A stretch of DNA of 64,000 nt from Acetobacterium woodii DSM 1030 (GTDB lineage: Bacteria; Bacillota; Clostridia; Eubacteriales; Eubacteriaceae). Numbering within the stretch: the first letter of the stretch is position 1; each line of letters opens with the position of its first letter. The position numbers were made by a program, and so were the translations under genes. A model generated the notes under the pieces. The model saw only the letters and a program-made list of their open reading frames with translations. It searched no databases and was not told the DNA's origin. Below, one piece after another: positions 38,005-52,820 of the stretch. The stretch lies in assembly GCF_000247605.1 (NCBI RefSeq), contig NC_016894.1, forward strand, positions 1,054,001 to 1,118,000, in the 5' to 3' direction.

Positions 38005-40746
38005 ATGAAAAAAAGGAATAAGACGCTTTTAATAGGATTAGCGGCGATCATTGTAATTTTTACGATTCTATTGTCTTTAAACCAATTTTATCTCGACTAT
38101 CTCTGGTTTGCGGAAATGGGTTATACCGAGATTTTCTTAAAAGAATTAGTAACAAAAACACAAATTGGCATTCCAATATACATTGGATTAGTGTTGATCT
38201 TGTTTTTTTATTTGAAGTTGCTTAACTATATTTCTTCAAAATATTTAGGTGAAACTCAGAAAAAAACCAAAAAACAAAATTTTATTGCGATTGGTGTCAG
38301 TGCGGTTGTTGCACTTTTCCTGACATTTTACATTGCTGACCGACTTTGGTATCAAATACTGGAATTTGTGAATCGTACGCAATTTAATTTGACAGATCCG
38401 ATTTTTAACCAGGATTTGGCTCTTTATTTTTTTGAGTTGCCACTGTATGAGGAAATATTTTCTATTTTCATTGGTTTTTTTGTGACGATTGTAATTTTAA
38501 CGTTTTTGTATACGGCTTATATTTTATACCAGGGAAAGAAAGTTCGGTTTGATCGTGAACAAGATCTGGAAACGATCAAAGATAATGCGAAAGGTATTTT
38601 CAAGGCATATCTTGAGATTGCCTCAAAACAAATTGGTATTTTTTTAGGTGTGTTTTTCATCATTCTGTCATTGGGAAGTTTTCTGGATGCTTTTAAATTA
38701 TTGTATTCGAATGCCGGAATCGTATATGGTGCCGGAGCCGCGGATATTGATGTCGGGCTTAAGGTTATTATTTTCAAAGGTATTTTATGTCTGGTTTTAG
38801 CAGCAACTTCGGTAGTTGCCGGTTATAAGAAAAAATATCTTCATATGGGCGCCGGGCCAGTGATTTTTGTTGTTGTGATTATTGTTGGCGGATTGGCTCA
38901 GGGGATGTATGAATCATTAGCTGTTGTACCGAATCAGTTTACTAAAGAAGAACCATACATTGCCAATAATATTGAATATACGCAACAAGCCTATGATTTA
39001 GCAAATGTTGAAACCCGCGAATTTACAGCAACTCAAGAAATTGGCGCGACCGATATTGAGGCAAACAATGCGACAATTGACAATATTCCCATTAATGATC
39101 AAATTCCGACGCAAGAGATGTACAATTCACTTCAGGGCATCCGTAACTACTATCAGTTTAATGATGTCGATGTCGATCGGTATTTCGTTAATGGCGTTTA
39201 TACGCAGGTGTTTCTAGGAGCCCGGGAAATGAATAATGAATTACTTCCGGATGAAGCGAAAACATGGGTTAATCAACATTTGAAATATACGCATGGTTTT
39301 GGCGTTGCGGTATCACCTGTTAATAAAACCAATAATGTTGGACAACCGGATCTCATTGTTAAAGATATTCCACCGACTACAGATGTGGCTGAACTGACAA
39401 TTGACGAACCACGAATTTATTTTGGCGAAAATGACTATAACTATGTTGTTACTAATTGTACGACCGCGGAATTTGATTATCCTCAGGGCGATAACAACCA
39501 GGAGGTAACATATACTGGGACCGCAGGGATAAAAATGTCATTACTCAATAAATTGGCTTTTGCGCTTAACTTTGGATCGTCAGAACTATTTTTAGCCAAT
39601 GAAATAACTGACCAAAGCAGGATGCTGATTCATCGGAATATCGCCGAAAGAGTATCGATGATTGCACCGTTTTTAAGTTATGACAGCGATCCCTATATGG
39701 TGATTTCGGAAGGACATCTTTACTGGATTATGGATGCCTTTACAACCAGTAGCCGATATCCTTATTCCCAACCGTATGGAGGATCAACGAATAATTACAT
39801 TCGCAACTCGGTTAAAGTAGTCGTTGATGCTTACAATGGTGATGTTAGTTTTTATAAGGTCGATGATGAACCGGTTTTAGCGACGTATAGTAAAATATTT
39901 CCAGGTTTTTTAAAAGATTTATCGGAAATGCCGGAAGGAATTCGGGCGCATCTACGTTATTCAAAAACGATGTTTGATGTGCAATCCGATATCTATAAAA
40001 CCTATCATATGTCTAATGCCAGAGTATTTTATAACAAGGAAGACCAATGGCAAACATCTACTCAATTTTATGAAGCTGAAAAAAAGGAAGTCCCAGTCGA
40101 ATCGGCCTATACCATTATGGAATTGCCAGATCGAGACGCTGAATTTATGTTGACTGTACCCTTTACCCCTAAAGATAAAGATAACATGATTGCCTGGTTG
40201 GCAGGCGTTTCGGATGGTGAAGATTATGGAACGTTGATTTTATATGAATTTCCCAAACAGCAATTAGTGTATGGTCCGATGCAAATTGAACAACGGATTG
40301 ATCAGGACACAGTTATTTCACCACAATTAACACTATTGGGGCAACAAGGTTCGCGGGTGTTAAGAGGGAACTTAATGAGTATTCCGATTGAAAATGCGAT
40401 AATATACGTCGAACCTATTTATATACAAGCAGCCGGTGGCGATAACAACTTACCGGAACTTAAAAAGGTTGTGGTTTGTTATCAAAATCAAATTGTTATG
40501 GCCGATTCATTAGATTTGGCATTAACTCAGGTTTTCAACATTCCCAACGCAGTTAATAATGGCGGACAAACGCCGAGTACCGGGAGTCCGGCAACAAATG
40601 CCGAACTTGTTGTTAAAGCAAATACCTTATTTAATGAAGCCAAGGATATGCAAAAAGCCGGCGATTGGGCTGGATATGGGCAAAAGTTAAATGAGCTTGA
40701 ACAGATTTTGAATCAATTACAACAGCTTTCTGGGGTAGCCCAGTAG
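38005..40746 (+). CDS. UPF0182 family large membrane protein
   Basis: A 913-residue protein. About seven hydrophobic segments lie in the first 310 residues, followed by a large presumably extracytoplasmic region. Family blocks are DYLWFAEMGYTEIF, YTHGFGVAVSPVN, PRIYFGE and YWIMDAFTTSSRYPYS. A helical, Gln/Asn-rich tail closes it. UPF0182 (COG1615) members are widespread in actinobacteria and clostridia with no established function. It has its own promoter candidate and stands immediately before serS. Confidence 0.93.
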   Translation: MKKRNKTLLIGLAAIIVIFTILLSLNQFYLDYLWFAEMGYTEIFLKELVTKTQIGIPIYIGLVLILFFYLKLLNYISSKYLGETQKKTKKQNFIAIGVSAVVALFLTFYIADRLWYQILEFVNRTQFNLTDPIFNQDLALYFFELPLYEEIFSIFIGFFVTIVILTFLYTAYILYQGKKVRFDREQDLETIKDNAKGIFKAYLEIASKQIGIFLGVFFIILSLGSFLDAFKLLYSNAGIVYGAGAADIDVGLKVIIFKGILCLVLAATSVVAGYKKKYLHMGAGPVIFVVVIIVGGLAQGMYESLAVVPNQFTKEEPYIANNIEYTQQAYDLANVETREFTATQEIGATDIEANNATIDNIPINDQIPTQEMYNSLQGIRNYYQFNDVDVDRYFVNGVYTQVFLGAREMNNELLPDEAKTWVNQHLKYTHGFGVAVSPVNKTNNVGQPDLIVKDIPPTTDVAELTIDEPRIYFGENDYNYVVTNCTTAEFDYPQGDNNQEVTYTGTAGIKMSLLNKLAFALNFGSSELFLANEITDQSRMLIHRNIAERVSMIAPFLSYDSDPYMVISEGHLYWIMDAFTTSSRYPYSQPYGGSTNNYIRNSVKVVVDAYNGDVSFYKVDDEPVLATYSKIFPGFLKDLSEMPEGIRAHLRYSKTMFDVQSDIYKTYHMSNARVFYNKEDQWQTSTQFYEAEKKEVPVESAYTIMELPDRDAEFMLTVPFTPKDKDNMIAWLAGVSDGEDYGTLILYEFPKQQLVYGPMQIEQRIDQDTVISPQLTLLGQQGSRVLRGNLMSIPIENAIIYVEPIYIQAAGGDNNLPELKKVVVCYQNQIVMADSLDLALTQVFNIPNAVNNGGQTPSTGSPATNAELVVKANTLFNEAKDMQKAGDWAGYGQKLNELEQILNQLQQLSGVAQ

Positions 40747-42054
<1,308 letters not shown>

Positions 42055-42146
42055 TAAGCATAGAAAACTTAAAATAGAATAATAATTTATAAAATAAAAA
42101 ATTACACGATTACTTTAGAGTTGAAGCGTGTCAGATGGAGGAAAAA

Positions 42147-42629
42147 ATGAGCGTAAATGGAAAAGAATTAATTATCACCGCAGATGGTTTTGATAAAATA
42201 AAAAAGGAACTGGAATATTTAAAAACAGTGAAGCGTCATGAAGTCGCGGATCGCATCAAAACAGCCAGAGAATTTGGTGACTTAAGTGAAAATGCCGAAT
42301 ATGATGAAGCGAAAAATGAGCAGGGATTCGTGGAAGGTCGGATATCTGAACTTGAACACAAGATGAAGATCGCGGTTGTTATCGATGATGCTGATATTCA
42401 CACCGAAGATGTCGGGGTCGGCAGTGTGGTAAAAATTAGAAATTCAGCAATGGACTTGATTGCTGAGTATAAAATTGTTGGTTCGGCGGAGTCTGATCCG
42501 AAAAACAATCGTATCTCCAATGAGTCGCCGATTGGTTCAGCTTTGCTCGGGGCAAAGGTCGGCGAGTCAGTAAAAGTCCAAATTCCTGATGGCGAAGCGA
42601 TTTATCAAATTTTAGAAATTCGTAGATAG
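42147..42629 (+). CDS. greA: Transcription elongation factor GreA
   Basis: A 160-residue factor that rescues backtracked RNA polymerase by stimulating transcript cleavage. The start at 42147 is chosen because GGAGG lies 5 nt before it; an ATG at 42135 would include that Shine-Dalgarno. The acidic coiled-coil tip ARGEFGDLSENAEYDEAK-type block (AREFGDLSENAEYDEAKNE) is present, and the C-terminal FKBP-like domain ends in PDGEAIYQILEI. lysS follows after 11 bp. Confidence 0.96.
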   Translation: MSVNGKELIITADGFDKIKKELEYLKTVKRHEVADRIKTAREFGDLSENAEYDEAKNEQGFVEGRISELEHKMKIAVVIDDADIHTEDVGVGSVVKIRNSAMDLIAEYKIVGSAESDPKNNRISNESPIGSALLGAKVGESVKVQIPDGEAIYQILEIRR

Positions 42630-42640
42630 GGGTATAAAAA

Positions 42641-44107
42641 TTGACGACTGAAAATATAAATGAGCTTCTTGAGATAAGAAGAGATAAACTGAAAAATTTG
42701 CAAGAAGCAGGGAAAAATCCTTTCGAGCAAACGAGTTATAAGGTTAATGCCTTAGCTAAAAAAATTGAAGAAGCTTATGATGATTACGAAGAAAAAGAAG
42801 TAAGCATAGCAGGACGGATCATGTCCAAAAGAGGTCAAGGGAAAGTATCGTTTTATGATCTCCAAGATTCTTCCGGCCGCATTCAATTATTTTTAAAAAA
42901 AGATAACCTGCCCGATATGTATGATGAAATCAAGACCTATGATATCGGTGATATTATTGGGGTTAAAGGTGCAGTTTTTAAAACAAAAATGGGCCAGATA
43001 TCGGTTAGAGTTTCGGACTTGACATTGTTAAGCAAATCATTGCAGATTCTACCGGAAAAATATCATGGACTTAAAGATATGGAACTGCGTTATCGTCAGC
43101 GTTATGTTGATCTCATTGTTAATCCGGAAGTAAAAGATGTTTTCAAAAAACGTTCGTTGATCATGCGAAAAATACGCGAATTTTATGATGCCCGTGATTT
43201 TATCGAAGTTGAAACGCCAGTGCTTTCCAATTTAGCGGGGGGAGCGAACGCCCGTCCTTTTATTACACATCATAATGCCTTAGACATCCCATTATATTGT
43301 AGAATCGCCTTGGAACTGCCGCTTAAACGGTTGATCGTGGGTGGTTTTGACAAAGTTTATGAAATGAGTCGGGTCTTCCGAAACGAAGGGATGGATGCAA
43401 CGCATAACCCGGAATTTACATTGTTGGAATCATATGAAGCATATGCCAACTATGATGATCTGATGAGAATGATCGAAGAGCTTTATAGCTTCCTGGCAAA
43501 AGAAGTTAATCAATCCGAAACCGTTATTTATGGCGATAAAGAAATCAGTCTGGCAGCACCATTTAAAAAAGCGCGTATGGTGGATCTTGTTAAAGAACAC
43601 ACTAACGTGGATTTTGATGTGATGACCGATGTGGAAGTTGCCCGGGCAGCAGCGAAGGAACTACATGTTGATGTGGATGGTAAAAACAGTGTTGGCGAAA
43701 TTATGGCGGAAGTCTTTGACGAATTTGTTGAAGAGAAGCTTATTCAACCAACGTTTGTCACTATGCACCCGGTTGAAATTTCGCCATTAGCTAAAAAAGA
43801 TCCTCAAGATCCACGCTATACAGAACGTTTTGAATTGTACATAAATGGAGCAGAATGTGCCAACGCTTTCTCGGAACTGAATGACCCTATTGATCAAAAA
43901 GATCGATTTATGTCTCAGGTGCAGAAAAAAACCGACGGTGATGATGAAGCCCATCCATTTGATGCTGACTTTATTAATGCCCTGGAAGTTGGTTTACCAC
44001 CAACTGGCGGTTTGGGAATTGGAATTGATCGATTGGTGATGTTATTTACCAACCAGCATAGTATTCGCGATGTTATTTTATTCCCAACAATGAAACCAAT
44101 TGATTAA
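42641..44107 (+). CDS. lysS: Lysyl-tRNA synthetase (class II)
   Basis: A 488-residue class II synthetase. The N-terminal OB-fold anticodon domain (SIAGRIMSKRGQGKVSFYDLQD) is followed by the catalytic core with motif 2 (RVFRNEGMDATHNPEFT) and motif 3 (GLGIGIDRLVML). Start is TTG 42641 with AGGGG upstream, 11 bp after greA; the greA-lysS pairing is common in Firmicutes. A strong terminator ends the unit. Confidence 0.97.
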   Translation: MTTENINELLEIRRDKLKNLQEAGKNPFEQTSYKVNALAKKIEEAYDDYEEKEVSIAGRIMSKRGQGKVSFYDLQDSSGRIQLFLKKDNLPDMYDEIKTYDIGDIIGVKGAVFKTKMGQISVRVSDLTLLSKSLQILPEKYHGLKDMELRYRQRYVDLIVNPEVKDVFKKRSLIMRKIREFYDARDFIEVETPVLSNLAGGANARPFITHHNALDIPLYCRIALELPLKRLIVGGFDKVYEMSRVFRNEGMDATHNPEFTLLESYEAYANYDDLMRMIEELYSFLAKEVNQSETVIYGDKEISLAAPFKKARMVDLVKEHTNVDFDVMTDVEVARAAAKELHVDVDGKNSVGEIMAEVFDEFVEEKLIQPTFVTMHPVEISPLAKKDPQDPRYTERFELYINGAECANAFSELNDPIDQKDRFMSQVQKKTDGDDEAHPFDADFINALEVGLPPTGGLGIGIDRLVMLFTNQHSIRDVILFPTMKPID

Positions 44108-44141
44108 GAATAATATTATCGCTGTAAAAAAATAATTCTCG

Positions 44142-44177
44142 AAAAAACTCAGAGAATAACTGACTCTGAGTTTTTTT
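44142..44177 (+). terminator. Terminator after lysS
   Basis: AAAAAACTCAGAG and CTCTGAGTTTTTTT arms with a 9-nt loop and a run of seven T. Confidence 0.92.
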
Positions 44178-44311
44178 AATTGAAAGATAAATAAAGAGCA
44201 TTTAAAATATAAAAAAGTAAAAAACATATTTAACTATTAATTCAAGAGACATATATAATATAATGAAGGGATAAAATCGGGAACTGTTAGGGCCAATAAA
44301 GCGTTAAAAGT

Positions 44312-44343
44312 CCGTAATCAGCGGGAGTTAAAGCGGATTACGG
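44312..44343 (+). other. Hairpin upstream of the rrn promoters
   Basis: CCGTAATC pairs with GATTACGG, extended by a GC pair after one mismatch. No T tract. It lies 40 bp before the first rrn promoter, in otherwise gene-free sequence (44178-44382). Role unknown; an upstream activator region is possible. Confidence 0.35.
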
Positions 44344-44382
44344 GCAAAAATGAAAAAAGTTAATAAAAAGATAAAAAAGGAG

Positions 44383-44411
44383 TTGACAGGAAGGCTGAAA
44401 GCGCGTATACT
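44383..44411 (+). promoter_or_regulatory. rrn promoter P1
   Basis: TTGACA (44383-44388), 17 bp, TATACT (44406-44411). Confidence 0.9.
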
Positions 44412-44490
44412 AATGAAGTTGTCTCGAACAGGGGCGACGGTCACACAGCTGAATCACTGAAATGAACTTAAAAGAATTTCAAAAAACAGC

Positions 44491-44519
44491 TTGACAACAT
44501 GAAGAAACAACGATATAAT
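44491..44519 (+). promoter_or_regulatory. rrn promoter P2
   Basis: TTGACA (44491-44496), 17 bp, TATAAT (44514-44519): a perfect sigma-70-type consensus, 108 bp after P1. The roughly 210-nt leader to 16S contains small hairpins such as AAAGCC/GGCTTT at 44712-44728, presumably processing signals. Confidence 0.93.
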
Positions 44520-44739
44520 AGAAAAGCTTCTTCGGTCGGGAAACGATTGCAGAGCGGCGGTCATAGAAAAGAGAATAGTACCATAAAACCTGTAAAACAG
44601 CCAAAACATCCGCAAGGATGAAGGCGGCTAAAATAGAAACAGAGAGATGCACTCTTAAAAACATTAACTCGGTAGAGGATAAATTACAGTTATTCAAATG
44701 AGACAGCATTTAAAAGCCCAACGGCTTTAAATACAAACT

Positions 44740-49336
<4,597 letters not shown>

Positions 49337-49536
49337 AAGATTTTATACACTATGCTGTTTCGAGTGATCGATTTGTCCGATTTTTGATAAAAAATCGCAT
49401 TGAGCTTTGAGCGTTAGCGCGCGAAAGGTGACAAATGATCGGCATTTTTTAAGCATTCTTATCCGTAAGGAATAAGAAAAGAATGATTAAAAAATACCAT
49501 CCACTTAAAAGCAATTATAATTAACTAGTTTATCTA

Positions 49537-49654
49537 GTTCCGTAATGATGGCGGAAGGGCCACACCTGTTCCCATACCGAACACAGAAGTAAAGTCTTCC
49601 AGCGCCGAAAGTACTTGGTGGGTAACTGCCTGGGAGGATAGGACATTGCGGGAC
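49537..49654 (+). rRNA. rrf: 5S ribosomal RNA
   Basis: About 118 nt. The ends are fixed by helix I, in which GTTCCGTAATG pairs with CATTGCGGGAC. The conserved CCCATACCGAACAC loop is present. A 200-nt spacer from 23S contains only small hairpins. Confidence 0.95.
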
Positions 49655-49690
49655 TTTTAATTTTTTGCGCGAAACAACGAGCCATGCGGC

Positions 49691-49754
49691 AAAAAATATG
49701 AAAGATATGAAAAATCAAGGTTACTTGGATTTTTTATATCTTTTATATTTTTTT
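49691..49754 (+). terminator. rrn operon terminator
   Basis: A long AT-rich inverted repeat (AAAAAATATGAAAGATAT... with ...ATATCTTTTATATTTTTTT), mostly paired over about 25 bp and ending in a T run. A competing smaller stem TTTTTTGC (49661-49668)/GCAAAAAA (49689-49696) overlaps its start. Confidence 0.75.
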
Positions 49755-49830
49755 AGGAAGAAGCCATCTGGCGACTGACGCGACGGAGGCGTAGCGATAG
49801 CGGAGACGGCGTTGTACGACTTCACAAAAT
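49755..49830 (+). other. GC-rich block downstream of the rrn terminator
   Basis: About 75 bp much richer in GC than its surroundings, dominated by GGCG/GACG/GGAG words (GCGACGGAGGCGTAGCGATA and GCGGAGACGGCG). No open frame or tRNA. It looks like part of a dispersed repeat, but no second full copy occurs in this window. Confidence 0.35.
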
Positions 49831-49933
49831 AGCAATCATTCTCCATAATTACAATTTTAAATTTTCGTGGTATAATAAAGTGAACGATTAACGTAATAAT
49901 AAAATGATTTGATTACGTTAGCAGGAGTTGAAT

Positions 49934-50281
49934 ATGAAAATAAAATTAGATCTAAAAATCTTATTACCAGCATTACCGTATTTATTGTTAACAGCGATGA
50001 TTTTTTTTATTTTACCAACGTTGGACCCGAATTCAACAATGTTTACGTTGTTTTTGCTTGTAATTATACCGGTTTATTGTTTCATTTGCGCCTACCTCTA
50101 TGGGATAAAAAATGGATTTATTTGGGTTTATCCAATTATAATTGCGGTAGTTTTTTTACCATCGATATTTTTAATTATCGGTTACAAGGCAGTAATTTAT
50201 GCAATTATTTATGGATCTTCGGCAATGATAGGAATTGTTATAGGGAAGATTGTTAAAAACAGAAGAGACGGTGAAGAATGA
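49934..50281 (+). CDS. Small membrane protein of unknown function
   Basis: A 115-residue protein with four predicted membrane helices and a short basic/acidic cytoplasmic tail (KIVKNRRDGEE). ATG 49934 has an AGGAG Shine-Dalgarno 6 nt upstream, and an extended -10 (TGG-TATAAT) lies near 49868. Monocistronic with a terminator at 50358. No family recognised. Confidence 0.7.
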   Translation: MKIKLDLKILLPALPYLLLTAMIFFILPTLDPNSTMFTLFLLVIIPVYCFICAYLYGIKNGFIWVYPIIIAVVFLPSIFLIIGYKAVIYAIIYGSSAMIGIVIGKIVKNRRDGEE

Positions 50282-50357
50282 CGTGAAGAAGAGCAGCAGG
50301 AAGGCAAATTTTATCCGGTTCATTAAAAAAGAGAAAATAAGAATATCCGCAATTTAT

Positions 50358-50410
50358 AACATCGTCGCAGACTTATTTGATAAAAAAGTCTGACGGTGTT
50401 TTGTTTTTAA
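50358..50410 (+). terminator. Terminator after the small membrane protein gene
   Basis: AACATCGTCGCAGACTT pairs with AAGTCTGACGGTGTT with small mismatches, followed by TTGTTTTT. Confidence 0.85.
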
Positions 50411-50514
50411 TTTTTTTGTATTTTAGACTGCCGATAATGTAACTTAGGGGTGTAATGATTGTAAGGTTGTGTTAGATCATTTAAAATTATTTTATAAAGT
50501 AAGGGGGGCGAAAA

Positions 50515-50982
50515 TTGCGGTTAAAACTGATCCAAAATAAAAATCAAGATGAAGTTGAAGTTCAAATAATTTATTCGGAAATGAATAATACGGTTAAAAC
50601 TCTAATTGATAAAATAAAAACGTCGCAAAGTAAATTGATTGGATACCGAGATAACGAGAAAATGGTTATAAAAGCGGAGGAAATTTTATACATTGAAAGT
50701 GTTGATAAAAAAACATTTTTGTATTGTAATAACGCCGTTTATCAATCACAACTCAAATTATATCAAGTGCGGGAAGTTCTAAAAAATTTAAATTTTGCCC
50801 AAATTAGTAAGTCATGCATATTGAATATTGATATGCTGATCAGCATTCGACCACTTGCTAATAGTCGAATGGAAGCCGTTATTATCAGTGGCGAGCGACT
50901 CAATGTAAATCGCAAATTTATTCCCCAAATAAAAGAAATGCTAAAAAAGGAAAGGGCTGATATTAATGAAACGGATTATTAG
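50515..50982 (+). CDS. LytTR-domain transcriptional regulator
   Basis: A 155-residue DNA-binding protein without a receiver domain. The LytTR region (about 50-150) shows the typical I-x-Y-I-E-S strand, KLYQVREVLKNLNFAQISKSCILNI and the RKFIPQIKEML end. Start TTG 50515 with an AAGGGGGGC Shine-Dalgarno. The gene overlaps the following DUF3021 gene by 17 bp; this pair is a recurrent firmicute module in which the membrane protein is thought to control the regulator. The likely target is the protease gene downstream or its own promoter. Confidence 0.9.
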   Translation: MRLKLIQNKNQDEVEVQIIYSEMNNTVKTLIDKIKTSQSKLIGYRDNEKMVIKAEEILYIESVDKKTFLYCNNAVYQSQLKLYQVREVLKNLNFAQISKSCILNIDMLISIRPLANSRMEAVIISGERLNVNRKFIPQIKEMLKKERADINETDY

Positions 50983-51361
50983 AAACGCTTTAATTACGAC
51001 TGCGTTGATTCTTTTAACTATTGCGATTTGGGGATATTTTCTGGGGGCAGAAAGCATTTATATTACGACCGTAATGCAAGTCGCTTTGATTGCGGTCGCG
51101 ATTCAAGGAATTAGAGAAATGTTAAAAAAGATTGAGATACCACATTTAATGTTGGAGAAAACGATCGAATTTTTATGTATTGCGGCATTAATTTGGGTTA
51201 GTTCATTTATCTTTGATTGGGTGGCTTCTTTTTCGCTTAAGGTCTTACTGATGATAACATTAATTGTTTATGTGGTTTTTTATCTTTTAGATCGAGTTAA
51301 GACGGCAAACGATATTGAAGAGATTAATCAGCTTTTAAAAGATTCGGATAAACGTAAGTAA
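50966..51361 (+). CDS. DUF3021 membrane protein
   Basis: A 131-residue protein with four hydrophobic segments and a C-terminal charged helix (RVKTANDIEEINQLLK). It begins inside the LytTR gene, implying translational coupling, and matches the membrane partner of LytTR regulators by size, topology and context. Function beyond that is not known. Confidence 0.85.
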   Translation: MKRIIRNALITTALILLTIAIWGYFLGAESIYITTVMQVALIAVAIQGIREMLKKIEIPHLMLEKTIEFLCIAALIWVSSFIFDWVASFSLKVLLMITLIVYVVFYLLDRVKTANDIEEINQLLKDSDKRK

Positions 51362-51372
51362 AAGGAGAGCCA

Positions 51373-52268
51373 ATGAAGATAATAAATTACGACACAAACA
51401 AAAAGCTGGTGTTATTTTTCACGTTAACGTTATTGTGGACGTGGTTTTGTGGTTTTATGCCTGTTATATTAGGGATTGTTGGAACGCCATTAGGAACATT
51501 CCTTTTTTATTTTGGCGGTGGAGCACCAACGGTAGTGGGATTAACGATGGTTTTTATAACTTATCCCATTGAGGCACGAAAAGATTATTTTAAGCGCTGT
51601 TTTAGTATAAAACGTATGGGTATCAAGTGGCCATTAAGGACGGTCCTTTTTTTTATGCTCATTGCGCTTATTGGCTTGCTCATTTCGCGGATAATGGGGA
51701 TGACATCACCTGGTATGAATTGGATTAAAATCATCTTGCAGACACCGTATATGATTCCCGTACTTTTATTTTTTAGTATCATCTCCGGTCCGCTTAATGA
51801 AGAATTTGGCTGGCGCGGTTATGCACTTGATAAACTGTTAATTCGGTTTAATTTTTTTGGCGCGTCACTAATATTAGGTTTTATTTGGGCTATTTGGCAT
51901 TTAGCATGGTATTTCACGCCGGGGCAAGCACAATATGAAATGCTTCAAAGTTCGGTGTTAGAAGCTTTGTTATTTATACCAGCAGTAATATTACTTAGTT
52001 TTGTGGTAACCTTTGTTTATATCAATACGCAGCGGAGTATACTGGCTGGATCATTTGTGCATCTGACGAGCAATTTTTTTGCAGCCAATTATTAGCGCCG
52101 TATTCATCTGAGACAGGAACCGTCATCAGAATGGTAGCAATCGTTTTTAGTGTTGTAGTGATATCGTATGCCTCTTATTCAAAAAAATTCAAAAGCGTTC
52201 TTGAAATTGAGTTAAACAATATCAAAACTGATGAAGAAAACTTTATGAAAAAGAACATAAATGGATAA
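51373..52268 (+). pseudogene. CPBP (CAAX-type) intramembrane protease, frameshifted near the C-terminus
   Basis: The readable frame (51373-52095, 240 residues) holds the full catalytic set of a CPBP metalloprotease: E143-E144-x3-R148, H176 and H230-x3-N234, with several membrane helices. At a run of seven T (52074-52080) the frame ends early in TAG. Reading with one extra T continues for 60 more codons (QLLAPYSSETGTVIRMVAI..., a last membrane helix and a charged tail) to TAA at 52268. The original gene probably had eight T. Catalytic residues precede the shift, so a truncated protein may still fold. It follows the LytTR-DUF3021 pair by 11 bp. Confidence 0.82.
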
Positions 52269-52374
52269 ATGGCATTAATTAAGAATCATCGTTGTGATGC
52301 GAAGTTGAGTAAAACGAAGACTTGAATCCCGCAAGTCCTTAGTCAAATCAAGCGCTGGTAAGATTATCGGGGCG

Positions 52375-52791
52375 TTATTTGGATAACTGTTTTGAGATAA
52401 ATGCAACTGCATCGGAATAACTGGTAACTCTATTAACAATAAAATATTTCATGAACGCTTTGGTCCACATATCCATTTCCGCTTCAATATCGTTGAGCGT
52501 ATTCATGATAAAGACAACAATTTTACAATCCGTTTTTGACATTGCGGGTAAAAAGACAGAAATGCCCCATTCAACGTCTTCTCTGGCATCTTCAAAGCCA
52601 TGGCGGGCATCGACGACAAAATGACTGCCAGGATGTCGCATTAACAGATCAACAGCGAATGTTGTTGGATTACGATAATTATTTTTACTGCAGAATTTTT
52701 TCCATGTCAATAAAACGAGATGATCAGCAGCAATATATTCGACGTGGCTGTATTCCGAATCGAATTCTTTTATTTCAATTAGTTTCCTCAT
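52375..52791 (-). CDS. Hypothetical protein, possibly STAS/SpoIIAA-like
   Basis: A 138-residue soluble protein with alternating strands and helices (HFVVDARHGFEDAREDVEWG, CKIVVFIMNT) that could be a STAS-like fold; I am not sure of this. A weak AAAGGAAA Shine-Dalgarno precedes the ATG. An insertion sequence has landed with its end only 29 bp upstream of the start codon, so the native promoter is now 1.7 kb away and expression may depend on the element. Confidence 0.65.
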   Translation of the reverse strand: MRKLIEIKEFDSEYSHVEYIAADHLVLLTWKKFCSKNNYRNPTTFAVDLLMRHPGSHFVVDARHGFEDAREDVEWGISVFLPAMSKTDCKIVVFIMNTLNDIEAEMDMWTKAFMKYFIVNRVTSYSDAVAFISKQLSK

Positions 52792-52810
52792 AAACGGTTT
52801 CCTTTCAATT

Positions 52811-52820
52811 GAACACCAGT
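52811..52820 (+). repeat. Target-site duplication, left copy
   Basis: GAACACCAGT, identical to 54498-54507 on the other side of the insertion sequence. Confidence 0.85.
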
